From Tubulanus polymorphus (taxonomy: Eukaryota > Nemertea > Palaeonemertea > Tubulaniformes > Tubulanidae), in contig NC_134025.1 of assembly GCF_964204645.1 (NCBI RefSeq), positions 14,637,001 to 14,701,000 of the forward strand: a stretch of 64,000 bases of DNA. The letters are read 5' to 3'. Positions 54,541 to 64,000 of the stretch are shown in pieces (the stretch's first letter is position 1; every line of letters starts with the position of its first letter). Made by a program: the position numbers and the translations under genes. The notes beneath the pieces were generated by a model. It had not been told where the DNA came from and made no database searches. It worked only from the letters and a program-made list of their open reading frames with translations.

Positions 54541-54569
54541 AAAATTTTAAATTCACTCCGTTTACATAG

Positions 54570-55225
54570 TTATAGGCTCTGGTTTTCGACCTTGGACCTG
54601 ACTAGTGGATATTGGCAGGTTCCCATCAAAGAGGAGGATAAACACAAGACTGCGTTTGTGTTCGAGAATAAGATGTATGAGTGGAATGTGATGCCTTTTG
54701 TCGTTACCAATGCGCCGGCGTGTTTTACTCGCCTGATGTCGATGGCCCTCGACAAAGTTTCCTGGAAGACTGCCCTGATATACCTGGACGATATTATTGA
54801 CCATTCGGCAGACCTTACATCTCACCTTGACAAATTGGCTGAGGTTTTCTCATGTTTCCGGGCTGCGGGAATGAAACTGAAACCGAGGAAGTGTAACCTT
54901 ATGCAGCGGCGGTTTGTCTTCCTGGGACATGTGGTAAGCGCAGCTGGGTTTAGAGACAGACCCCACCAAAATTGACAAGGTCCTAAACTGCATCGCAGGA
55001 TGTCACAGAGGTCCGGAGTTTTCTGGGGCTGGTCGCGTACTATGCTAAGTTCATAGAAAACTATGCGAGTATGTGTCAACCCCTACACATGCTAACCCGG
55101 AAGGATCCACCCTTTACGTGGGGGGGGGGGAGGAACAGCGCCTGGCTTTCGACAAAATCAAGCAGCACTCACCCAGCCACCTGCTCTTGTTTTCCCTGAC
55201 TTCGGGCCCGATGCGGGAAGATTTA
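54570..55225 (+). pseudogene. Gypsy reverse transcriptase, 5'-truncated, frameshifted
   Basis: The frame ending at 54975 contains WFSTLDLTSGYWQVPI, the MPF..TNAPACFTRLM block (with VV instead of the usual GL) and YLDDIIDHS, the catalytic YLDD, then FVFLGHVVSAAG. A frameshift near 54945-54950 moves the thumb region (TDPTKI) to another frame and another near 55005-55015 precedes VRSFLGLVAYYAKFIENYA, which runs to about 55110. A run of ten G at 55122-55131 adds a further slip. The fingers are lost at the 5' junction. Confidence 0.85.
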
Positions 55226-55671
55226 TTTTGGACACCGATGCGAGTGATTGGGCTATTGGTGCGGTCCTTTCGCAGACACAGGATTATTGGTCTGAATGGG
55301 TCGTGGCCTATGCCAGTCGGACACTGAGGGGTGGAGAGGAAAACTACTGTGCGACCCGTCGGGAGATGCTGGCTTTGGGCGACATGATCATTTATTTCCG
55401 ACACTACCTTCTGGGCAAACCATTTCTGGTACGCACGGATCATGCTGCCCTGAAATGGCTATGTAGTTCACGAATACAGGAAGGCCAGGTCGCACGGTGG
55501 AACGAGAAACAGGCTGAGTACGAATTTGAGATCCAGCACAGACCTGGTGTGAAACATCAGAACGCAGACACCCTCTCCCGCATGCCTAGTAGGGTTAAGA
55601 ATCACGGCAGTTGCCCGAGCTGTGGAGAAACCGGTTTTCCAGCGGGTAAACTTGCAGCTTTAGTTGCTTAA
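55226..55671 (+). pseudogene. Gypsy RNase H
   Basis: About 147 codons in one frame: LDTDASDWAIGAVLSQ (first catalytic Asp), YCATRREMLALGDMI (Glu), LVRTDHAALKWL (Asp) and the terminal NADTLSRMP. The domain itself looks intact, ending in a short Cys-containing tail before a stop at 55671. Confidence 0.88.
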
Positions 55672-55689
55672 GTGTAAGACGGTCTCGGT

Positions 55690-57301
55690 AAGATGGATAT
55701 CCAGCAGGCCCAGGACACCAACTCGGACATCCGCATTGTAAAAGACATGGTGAGGCAAAATCTCGACCAACCAGTGCCCAATGAAAGTCGACAGTACAGC
55801 TCCCTATCGCAAAATCTCCTTGGTGAGTATGAATGGCTGGAAATTGTCGAGGGGCTACTGGTCATCAAGCCACCGCCTGGATCAAGGGTACCAACAAACG
55901 CATTATCTTGCCTAAATGTTTACTCCCGAAGGCGTTGTTTGTCACACCTCCATAATGGTTGAGCAGGCGGCCACCGAGGGACAACGAAGACAGGACATAA
56001 AATGCGTGAGCGCTTCTGGTGCCCTGGCATGGTAACCGCAGTCAAAGACTATGTCGGAAGTGCATGCATTGTCAGCAATGTAAGTCACGCCAAAGAAGCC
56101 AAAAGCACCTCTTGTGTCGACCCCGACTGGTCGAAGAGGCCAGAAAGTACATATTGACATCATCGGCCCCTTAAGAAATCCAAAAAGGGGAACATGTACA
56201 TCTTGGTGGCACAAGACGCATTTACTAAATTGGTGGAGGCATGGCCATTAAGGAACAAAAGGGCAGTGACTGTTGGGAGACGTATAGTGGATGAGTGGGT
56301 TACGTGGTACGGGTGCCCGGAAAGTATCCACTCTGACAAAGGAGCCAATTTTGAATCTAGGGTATTTTCCGAAATGTGTCACTACCTTGGTATTGATAAG
56401 ACGCATACCACCGCGTACCACCCCATGCGGAATGGTCAGGTGGAAAACGCCAACAAATCTTTGAAATCCATGCTCACCATATCAGTCAACGAGAACGGTA
56501 CCAATTGGGACTCTGAGCTTCCAGCTTGTCTGATGGCATTCCGCTCAAGCGTCCAGGAAAGTACCAAGGAAACCCCTTTTTTCCTCACTTTTGGGAAGGA
56601 AATGATGCTGCCCCTGGACATCATGGTCGGGATGCCAGAGGAACCAAAGAGGTTCACGGTTTTCGCAAGAAATGGTTCATAGTTTGGAGAGTGCTCATGG
56701 GAGGGGCCGGGACCAAATTAAGTTAGCGCAGAGGCGGCAGAAACAAGGCTATGACCGTTTCGTGAAACGCGGTGGGTTCCAAGTAGGGGACCAGGTGTGG
56801 CTTTACAGCCATTTCCTGAATCCTGCCGAAGCACCAAAGTTCCACCGGAAGTGGAAGGGTCCGTTCCTGGTGACCGAAAGGATATCAGAGGTCACATACT
56901 GGGTAGTGCCCGTGGTCGGACATAGGAAGCCCAAGGTGGTCCACTTCAACGATATGAAGCCCTGCTTCGGGTACACTCCAGAGAGGGACGCGGTCAAACG
57001 ACCAGCCCAGACACGTAGGAAAATGATGGAGCCAGTACAACCCACAGAGGTTGAGGAAAATGACTCGGACTCTTGGAGCAGCCTTGATGACGATGTCACC
57101 TGGGTGCGGGCACCGAATCCTCAAGTGGACAGGAGGGCACATCTTAGGGACAACCAGGAAGTTGTCCGAGACCAGGAGGGAGTAACAATCCCTCCACCAG
57201 GAGAACCTCCGCTTGAGGCACCAAATGCAGATAAACCCCGCTGTAGGTTGCGACCTAGAGTGAACATCCGGCCTCCACAAAGGTATGGTGACTTCACCTG
57301 A
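55690..57301 (+). pseudogene. Gypsy integrase, frameshifted
   Basis: The linker and zinc region (55690-56160) are damaged by frame changes, with only pieces such as MRERFWCPGM visible. The core at 56194-56682 is clear: YILVAQDAFTKLVEAWPL, SIHSDKGANFES and NGQVENANKSLKSML, giving the second Asp and Glu of D-D-E; the first Asp lies in the broken segment near 56157. A shift near 56670 leads to 56672-57301 with the C-terminal domain (FQVGDQVWLYS, KFHRKWKGPFLV, VVHFNDMKPCFG). An acidic, proline-rich tail ends at TGA 57299-57301. Confidence 0.85.
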
Positions 57302-57809
57302 GTATGCCGCGTAGAACCCACTTGTGGCTGTCACGAGAGGTTCCTACGAATACGACGGATGAAAAGTGTATGGTTGGAAAGGGGGAGGAATTTGAGGGAG
57401 GCAAGAGCAACACCATAGTATGGTTAACACTCTGAACCCCACAGATTCATGGTTTTCGTTTCCCTTTTTTTCATCTTTCAGACCACTAACACCGTACCAT
57501 AGGGATAGGATGGACGTCATACAGCTTGACAGAATGAATGTAGAGACTCTCGAGCTGAAACAACACCTGGTCAAGGACACTTGGAGTTTCATTCAGTCTC
57601 TGCATTAAGCATTTATACTACCCCAGTCGTGTAGTGCTAGGGGCCATCATCTGCGGTGTAAAAGCGTACATTGCGTCAAGACATGGCTGTACCCTGTCGA
57701 GACCCAGGTTCCGGCCTTTGTCAAGAGAACTAAAGTCAATGGTAACCGAATGTGGTGGGTCAGCTCAGGATCTCGACCCGAAGCTGACACGCTTCGAACG
57801 GGTAGTTGA

Positions 57810-58307
57810 CTGTACCATCGACCCATCCTGCTACTAAGTGATTCCATGTTCAAGGGCTGGAAGTCACCAGATGTATTCCTGATTGCCCATTCGGATGAGG
57901 GTATTGGCGGTCTGATCCGGACCGTACAGCAGAGTCATGTTGCCTGTTCGGCGGTTGTGGTTATCCACGGTGTTAACGACATCCAGGATTATGAGGAGAC
58001 CACCGAGCACCTATACCAGTCATATGCCATGCTGGCCAAACGATATTCTGGTATTCCTCTTTTTCACTTGGAAATCCCGAGGTTGTCTCCTGGTATACGG
58101 AAAATCGGGGAACACATTCGTCGGTCGGACTGCATAAATGTCCACTCGGTAAGAGCAGGTTTCATCCAGATCAACCACCCTGATCTGGATGAAAACAACT
58201 TTGTGGGTATACACTACCGCAAGAAGGCGATGGAGATCGTAGGCGACCATGTAGTCAGGACAGTGAAGGCCCATTTAGATGGGACGTGGTACCCCCACCA
58301 CACCTAA
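57810..58307 (+). CDS. SGNH/GDSL-hydrolase-like domain in the env position
   Basis: The frame ending at 58307 is open from about 57810. It shows three SGNH blocks: LLSDSM at 57831-57848 (block I, nucleophile Ser), VVVIHGVNDIQ at about 57954-57986 (block III, Gly and Asn) and NFVGIHY at about 58197-58217 (block V, His). The Asp normally three residues before the His is Val here. Length of about 165 residues is short for the family (usually about 200), and the N-terminus may be incomplete: frames upstream (57420-57810) are broken. Located between integrase and the polypurine tract, it replaces env. Similar domains are known as the esterase part of some CR1-type LINE ORF1 proteins; in a Gypsy element I do not know a precedent. 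Catalysis is uncertain. Confidence 0.6.
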   Translation: MYHRPILLLSDSMFKGWKSPDVFLIAHSDEGIGGLIRTVQQSHVACSAVVVIHGVNDIQDYEETTEHLYQSYAMLAKRYSGIPLFHLEIPRLSPGIRKIGEHIRRSDCINVHSVRAGFIQINHPDLDENNFVGIHYRKKAMEIVGDHVVRTVKAHLDGTWYPHHT

Positions 58308-58936
58308 TTGGGGTCAATTTGGAATTGCATTGGTATGCACCGGACACCTGCCAATGGTACTCCGCTGCGTTCTGCTTGCTACCCAGTTGCCCTACCTGTT
58401 CGGACACCTAACAGTACCCTGTTGCGTTTTTCCTTCGCAACCAGCCTTACCCTGCTCATCTGCGAATGTTTTGTCCGCCGAGTGTTTTTGCTTTTTATCT
58501 TTTCAGGTTACCTAACCGGATATCCCCACATGGAGGGCTCCACACGCTCAAGTTAGGAAGTTACCGGACAGGGACCATCAAAACCGAAGTTGTTCAAGCG
58601 TTGCGATTGTAAATACCTGTAGATAGCTGGAGTAACGTGTAAATAGTGTGTAGTGGTTCGCAAAGATGGCCAACGCAGATTACAATACCTCTCGTGGTTG
58701 CATCCGTGGGAACACCTTTTAATGGTTGCCCGGGCTTTATCCGTTTGTCTCGCGTTTGTAACGACCCTGGTGAATTTTCGATAAGGATCAAGTAGGTGGT
58801 ACGTCGGTGGCCACGTTGAGAGGTCATCATTTACTACGGCAATGGAGGAACGGCATCCATTGCGAACAATTAAGCAGATCGTTTAAATTTATAAAACATA
58901 TTTTCCAGGAGTCGAGCCGCGGCCTCGACTCATTTT
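58308..58936 (+). other. 3' non-coding part of the Gypsy element
   Basis: About 630 bases between the SGNH-like frame and the polypurine tract. Overlapping short frames at 58279-58556 have no domain. Confidence 0.5.
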
Positions 58937-58949
58937 AGGGAGGGGGTGG
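58937..58949 (+). other. Polypurine tract of the Gypsy element
   Basis: AGGGAGGGGGTGG immediately before TGTGGCGGACTAGG, the expected start of the 3' LTR for this type of element. Confidence 0.75.
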
Positions 58950-59176
58950 TGTGGCGGACTAGGCTTAACCGAGTCTGTATCCCTTGTTAAGTTTAGTCCG
59001 TATCCGTATTTTTATGTAAACCTGTAAGACCAGAAGCCATCTCTTACAATCGTGTGGTAGAATAAAGAAGCCGTTGTTGTATTCTATTATTCATGTTTAT
59101 TGATGGAAATCGGTCCATGAAAGGAGACGTCCCATCCACTTTCGTAAATTGAGGCGACTGAAGAGATTCGTAACAC
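58950..59176 (+). repeat. 3' LTR of the Gypsy element (end uncertain)
   Basis: Starts TGTGGCGGACTAGG directly after the polypurine tract and contains AATAAAG at about 59061. The right end is set at GATTCGTAACACA by the expectation of a CA end; no second LTR copy is in the window to confirm it. Confidence 0.5.
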
Positions 59177-59463
59177 AAATATTCATAGGCCCACGATACA
59201 AATAAATACCGTAACCTTCCGCGTCTAGGGCACACACCTGTATCAGTGTGAACTATTTTTTCCCAGAAGGGCCAATCACAACAGCGATGTCGATACGAGA
59301 TGTCAGTCCTTTTTCCGAAGGGATATGACAATCATCTTATGACATCAAAACACAATGTCAAACAGAATGAGCATTGTCAAAGAGCAATCTCATATCAAAT
59401 AACAGAAAAAAACTGGGAAAATGAACATCAAGTCGAACAACTAAAACACTGCAACCGGACCAC
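59177..59463. other. Unassigned
   Basis: No gene or clear repeat. AACAATGTCA-like words recur loosely. Confidence 0.35.
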
Positions 59464-60030
59464 AAAAATCCATACTATGTAATTTGTGTGAACTCCACAC
59501 ATTACATAAGTGAAATGTGTGAAAGGCACAAAAAACAGATGTGATCCAAGCCATCACACATGTGAACACCAGTGAAGTTCATTACTTGTTCCTTATTCCT
59601 TATTCCGTTACTTATTGAGAATTCATCTCCCAATAAGGAACAAGTAACATGTTACTTGTTCCTTGTTGTTACTTGTTCCTTATTCAGATTTTCGTCTTTA
59701 CCGGTTCAATTTGCGTTACTTATTGAAAATTCATCTCCCAATAAGGAACAAGTAACTTGTTACTTGTTCCTTATTGGGAGATGAATTCTCAATAAGTAAC
59801 GGAATAAGGAATAAGGAACAAGTAATGAACTTCACTGGGGTACATGTGATCTGTGTTGTGGCGCTCATCACATGTATGATTGTGAAATACATGTGTGATC
59901 GACATGTTATTTACACACATACAAGTTAATCATCACATGTGTGACCGCTGAGATCACACATGTTACATAATAACACATGTGATTAACATCAGTAAGTCCA
60001 ATCTGCAACATGTGTGATAGTATATGCCAA
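59464..60030. repeat. ACATGTGTGATC-type repeat, copy with insertion
   Basis: Dense in CACATGTG, TGTGTGATC and GATCACACATG words. The flanks CACATTAC..AAGTGAAATGTGTG and AAGTCCAATCTGCAACATGTG also bound the shorter copy at 61383-61600, so the two are copies of one repeat. This copy carries the palindromic insertion at 59569-59838. The same words reappear at the right edge (63955-64000). Confidence 0.75.
59569..59838. mobile_element. MITE-like insertion with perfect 80-bp inverted repeats
   Basis: 59569-59648 and 59759-59838 are exact reverse complements over 80 bases (CCAGTGAAGTTCATTACTTG at the left end; CAAGTAATGAACTTCACTGG at the right end). The 110-base spacer contains further TTACTTGTTCCTTATT words. 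It lies where the sister repeat at 61383-61600 has no such sequence. Confidence 0.85.
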
Positions 60031-60690
60031 TTAAGCTGTTTACTAATGATGGTATCACTTAAGGGTAGGCATTAGTTTCATTTTCAGGATATTGAATGAA
60101 TGAAGTTTATCATTTAACAAAGGGTTTTATATTGATCAGACAACAATAACACCTACACACAATAAACCCGTACTATTAACAATACATGATGATGAATGTA
60201 TTTTGCTTGATTAGATAGTTGTACACCAAATAAATCGATCAAAATCGATTCCCTTGTCATCCAAAATGGATGACAAACCTTTTTTTTAGATTATCGTATA
60301 AATCAACCCATGTTGAGGCTTAAATATGATGTTCTACACGTCTACAAAGTCTCAAATGGACATTTATCCATTGTTGTAGGAATCTCGTTTTAAGTAAATA
60401 TTATTTTAACATAAATTCTATGTTTCTTTTAATAAAAGAATTTTCTTTATCATCAGATTTCTAGTCATTGACTTGGTTTGAAAGATTGAAAGATTATTTG
60501 ATACCATCATCAGTAAACAGCCTTATTTCATTTATCAAGTTTGGTTTTTAAGGAGAATAGGTCGCTTCTTAATTTGTCCTTGAAAACTAGCTGAGCATGG
60601 TGAACATGCCCCGTTATCCTTAAAATGTAAAGACGACATCCCACACAAAAAATTATCTATTAATATAGATTCAATTATGAATCATTATTC
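60031..60690. other. Unassigned AT-rich sequence
   Basis: No gene, RNA or strong repeat recognised. Confidence 0.4.
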
Positions 60691-61190
60691 ATTTCAGAGG
60701 AACCATTTTCTATGACACACTGTATATGTCAAAGACAATAGGCCTCCCTCCTTCCATCATAAAACAACACATTAAGTAATTACAAAATTGGTTCAAAATT
60801 GTAGACTGTAGAGCGAGAACAAGCTCCAAAATGGCTGTTTTACACATCGAAATGACTGTGGCAGCCATCTTGGATGACCTATATATGTCAAAAATAATAG
60901 GGCTAATCTTCCTCACACCTATAACAAACATACCAAGTTACAAGAATCATCCAAAACCTTAAGCTTTTACAGCGTGATCAACATCTGCCTGGATGGACAG
61001 ACACCGGTAACAACAATACCCCTTGCATCCTTCGGTAAAATGTGTAAAGTCCCTTGGCTAAAGTCCCAAGTGGGCTAAAAACCTGGTAATTCTCTATATG
61101 ACCACTTGTTAATACATGCAAATCAATTACATCGAAACTCGCCACAATTACAGAACTCATCATGAGCTACAATGTAAAAGCAAAAGCTGG
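60691..61190. repeat. Diverged relative of composite repeat R
   Basis: Two TATATGTCAAARAYAATAGG segments (60723, 60884) begin imperfect copies with AGCCATCTTGGATGACC. From 61040 GGCTAAAGTCCCAAGTGGGC and from 61134 GAAACTCGCCACAATTACAG ... ATGAGCTACAA match the 3' end and tandem unit of repeat R at 14638-15890, at lower identity. Confidence 0.55.
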
Positions 61191-61382
61191 AAGTTCTTTC
61201 TCAGTGAATAACAGTGGTCCCTACTTTTGTGGAAGGAGATGTCAAAATCAATGGGCTACCATCTCATTAGAGGCCACACCATCCACAAGTAGGGGTGATC
61301 ATCACGTCAGGGATCGATCGCATCCTGCCAAAGCTCATGCCAGTACAAACCCCCATAGCAAAAATTCACGTCATGTTATTTG

Positions 61383-61600
61383 AGAGACTCCACACATTAC
61401 ACATGTGAAATGTGTGAAAGGCATGAAAAACAGATGTGATTCCAGCCAACATGTACACATGTGATCTTGTGGAGCACATCACACGTGTGATTGTGAAATA
61501 CTTGGTTGATTGACATATTATTCACACATGATATTGATCACATATCATAGAATAACATCAATAAGTCCAATCTGCAACATGTGTGATAGTACATGCGATC
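61383..61600. repeat. ACATGTGTGATC-type repeat, empty copy
   Basis: Shares both flanks with 59464-60030 but lacks the palindromic insertion, and is about 220 bases long. Confidence 0.7.
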
Positions 61601-62054
61601 ACTTCGGACATGCATCTTCCCATGTTTGTTCCAAATTCTTAACATCCGCATTTTCACAAAAATGGATATAGTGGGATTTGAACCCAATAACTTATAACGG
61701 TATTACATTATGTACAGAAATCAACATCTTCCTATTTGAAATTCTCAAGTATTTGGAGAAAGAAGGTGACTGATCTGAGCGCTCACTTCAAATCGGGGGC
61801 AAAAAGGAAACGATTTTGGTGACCCACCTCATCAAATCTTATATGATATGAAAGTCTTGACTATTTACTGAAAAAAAAAACACAAACTTGGAATACATGA
61901 AAATAAACAGCAAATGAGCTATTCAGTATCATGATAAACCTGGATTTTCCTTGTATTTTCTGAGGACACTACATTGACACTACATAGGGAAACTCCTGAG
62001 TGCTAATGGGTTAATGATTGCTGTATTTAGCACCAAATGTTTAGAAATGTTTTA

Positions 62055-62190
62055 CAGGTGAATGAATGAATGAATATATTTTCTCAAATTTTAATACATA
62101 ATGACATATATAATTAGTATACATGATTACTGATTCTATACATTCAAGCAGGACACCTCCAAGCCCTTAGGGATGTACCTAATTGGGGGG
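62055..62190 (-). repeat. Probable CR1/L2-type LINE 3' end with ATTC tail
   Basis: On the minus strand GGAGGTGTCCTGCTTGAATG leads to a T/A-rich 3' untranslated segment and ends in (ATTC)n, the short-microsatellite tail typical of CR1/L2 LINEs. No coding part is left. Confidence 0.4.
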
Positions 62191-62262
62191 ATGCTCTGTT
62201 CAGATGATAATATGATGCAATTAATGAGGATACAATGATAATAACAACGCTAATTGACATAA

Positions 62263-62312
62263 AAAATGATAATAATAATAATAATGATGATAATAATAAT
62301 AATAATAATAAC
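62263..62312. repeat. (AAT)n/(GAT)n microsatellite
   Basis: About sixteen AAT/GAT triplets in a row. Confidence 0.85.
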
Positions 62313-64000
62313 CAACCCGACTTCAAAGATACCGAGTGAAAACCTTTTTCTGAGATTCATATTGAAACAAATTTTATTTTTTATCTAAATTTTGATAAAA
62401 ACAGTCGGCTTTCTGTTGGGACCCACTCTCAAATCTCACTTAAAATTCAAAACCATAACTGACTGACTAACACAACATTTCGTACCATTATCTTAAGTCA
62501 TACTTATCATTTCAGATTATGTAAAAGCGCAAATCCCAAACGTCGAAAGGGTAGCATTTACAGGGCTATGAAGATGTTTAGGTTGTTTACTCGCTCTTAG
62601 AATCAAAACAGCAATCGATCGGTTAAAGGCAATATAGGGAATATGGCCACCTCACATGTCAGTTAATGGAGGCGTATTTACCCCAGAAGAGATAGCAGAT
62701 AAATTTTTGACAGAATTTGGAGCCGATATGGTTTGCTAGCTAAATCGGCTCCTAGACTCCAAGCGATTGTTAAATTACCCACTTAAAGTGGGTAATTTAA
62801 GTAATTTTTTTCAGGATATTTAGTCGGCTGTGTAATTTGTTCCAAATGCTGACGGTTCAAAAATGTTCCTATTTTCATCTTGGCACACTCAAAGCTCAGG
62901 GCCGGCGGAAGGTATAAACTATTGGTACGGCCATCCCCAACCATACCTAATAAGTAGAAACACTTTGGTTCGTCGCCGGCAATTAATAATTGCGCGGAAA
63001 ATTTTGAAAAATTGACTTACAATGCGCATTCTTGGAGCATTTCAGAATGTATTTATAGTCAATTTTTTTTCGTTTTCATCAAGCCCCATGCCGCGAAAAT
63101 TTTTCGAGGTCAAAATTTGCTGGTTCTATAGCCACATATCATGGCCGCCATCGGCATTGTGGCAATTTGTTGGGGAGATACTTGAAGGTGGTTAAAATTA
63201 GAAGGTTGCTACACTGGATTTAAAATCTTTAGACACAAAACCGGCTTTTTGATATCGTAATGAAACAATGTACAAGATCGGGACGATGTCATCAACGACG
63301 AAGATGGCACTGGGTGCAGCCTATGTTTACACAGAAAACTATGTTTACACAGAAAACATAAACAACATAGTTACCCTGTGGTCATCAGCGTGACAGGAAT
63401 TTTGTGACACAAATTTTGAAACATCATTGGCAAAATTATTGGTCCGGCCATGGCCGCACCGGTTCTGAAGCTGGCCAGTGCTGAGGGGGGGGGGGGGGTT
63501 CTGGGGAAGCGAAAAAACCCTCTAAAATTATCAAGTGTCCTCCAAAAAGTCAGTTTAAGAAAATTTAGGTCAAGATTTTCATGTTTTTTTTTAGAAAATG
63601 AAAAGTAAATCAATTCTGAAATGATTTATTCAGGTACCCTGGTGCATCATATTTAAAATAGCTGCCATTTTTCAATAAGAAAGTGCCCCTTTTATGGTGA
63701 AAAAATGCCCTTTTTCTTGGAATGGAACTGCTTCTCAAAAAAGCTCGGCGCTGCTGTAAATAAACCTAAAAACATATAAAATTTCTATATAACTGTACAA
63801 ACATGAATTATCATTACATTTGAGAGGAAGTTCTGACTCAAAATGTTGGATTGCCATCTCTCCTTCCAGGCAATGAGTTTTAGGAAAGTTATCGTTTATG
63901 AAGTAAGTAAGAGAAGAAATAGACAATTTTGACCCCTAAGGATATGTTTGACTGCAGATGACATGTGTGACAAAAGAATCACACATGTGATGATACATAC

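Larger units (their letters stand above)
54541..58949 (+). mobile_element. Ty3/Gypsy retrotransposon, 5'-truncated and decayed
   Basis: Starts abruptly inside reverse transcriptase at about 54575, followed by RNase H, integrase and a further ORF, then a purine tract and an LTR-like sequence. Gag and protease are missing and at least three frameshifts are present. Order RT-RH-IN is that of Ty3/Gypsy. Confidence 0.85.
61601..64000. other. Non-coding sequence with simple repeats
   Basis: No gene supported. It contains a (GAAT)n run at 62061-62076 followed by a likely LINE 3' tail on the minus strand (to about 62190), an (AAT/GAT)n microsatellite at 62263-62312, a perfect palindrome with 15-base arms at 62770-62800 (TTAAATTACCCACTT / A / complement), and a poly-G run at 63484-63498. 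Confidence 0.5.

Noticed and set aside
60978-61383. Short frames near 61 kb
   Set aside because: They lie in a diverged copy of repeat R and show no domain.

Overview
This is a eukaryotic, almost certainly metazoan, genomic window that is very largely repetitive. The evidence is spliced host exons with GT/AG borders, two Bel/Pao LTR retrotransposons, a Ty3/Gypsy remnant, a Maverick/Polinton-type virus-like element, TTAGGG-rich minisatellite and long satellite arrays. A marine invertebrate, possibly a lophotrochozoan, is my guess; no marker gene settles it.

Layout. 1 to about 10.5 kb is a very AT-rich Polinton/adintovirus-like element whose left end lies outside the window. Two minus-strand genes (one cut by the edge, one zinc-finger) diverge from a plus-strand series: penton-like minor capsid protein, five small or membrane-associated proteins, a long coiled-coil/membrane protein, double-jelly-roll major capsid protein, chromodomain integrase, packaging ATPase and two more small genes. 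DNA polymerase B and the maturation protease are not visible. The frame is broken by six premature stops and two frameshifts, so the copy is recent but dead as written. Every plus-strand gene starts inside TATATAAATG, TAAATAAATG or a close variant, which looks like a viral promoter fused to the start codon. About 10.5 to 42.5 kb is a mosaic of modules in both orientations: 1-kb arms forming a giant hairpin, a degenerate LINE reverse-transcriptase fragment, a TTCGAA-rich block, a ~150-bp tandem repeat with CTCF-like cores, two small Polinton fragments, and roughly 12 kb of a 31-bp satellite. A nearly intact Bel/Pao element (20.5-26.8 kb, 212-bp LTRs, minus strand) sits inside a palindromic MITE.

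42.5 to 44.5 kb holds the last three visible exons of a minus-strand host gene for a multi-pass membrane protein. 44.9 to 53.4 kb is a short-TIR element with a telomere-like (TTAGGG) minisatellite core, split by a second, frameshifted Bel/Pao element (45.2-52.6 kb, 482-bp LTRs). 54.5 to 59.2 kb is a 5'-truncated, frameshifted Ty3/Gypsy element that carries an SGNH/GDSL-hydrolase-like reading frame in the env position. 59.5 to 64 kb is non-coding repeat sequence, including a perfect 80-bp inverted repeat nested in an ACATGTGTGATC-type repeat.

How it works together: the Polinton genes form one virion and integration programme (capsid, packaging, integration). The modules of the middle region recur in the same order at several loci, which suggests that one large composite element seeded the 31-bp satellite. 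The retrotransposons record successive nested insertions.
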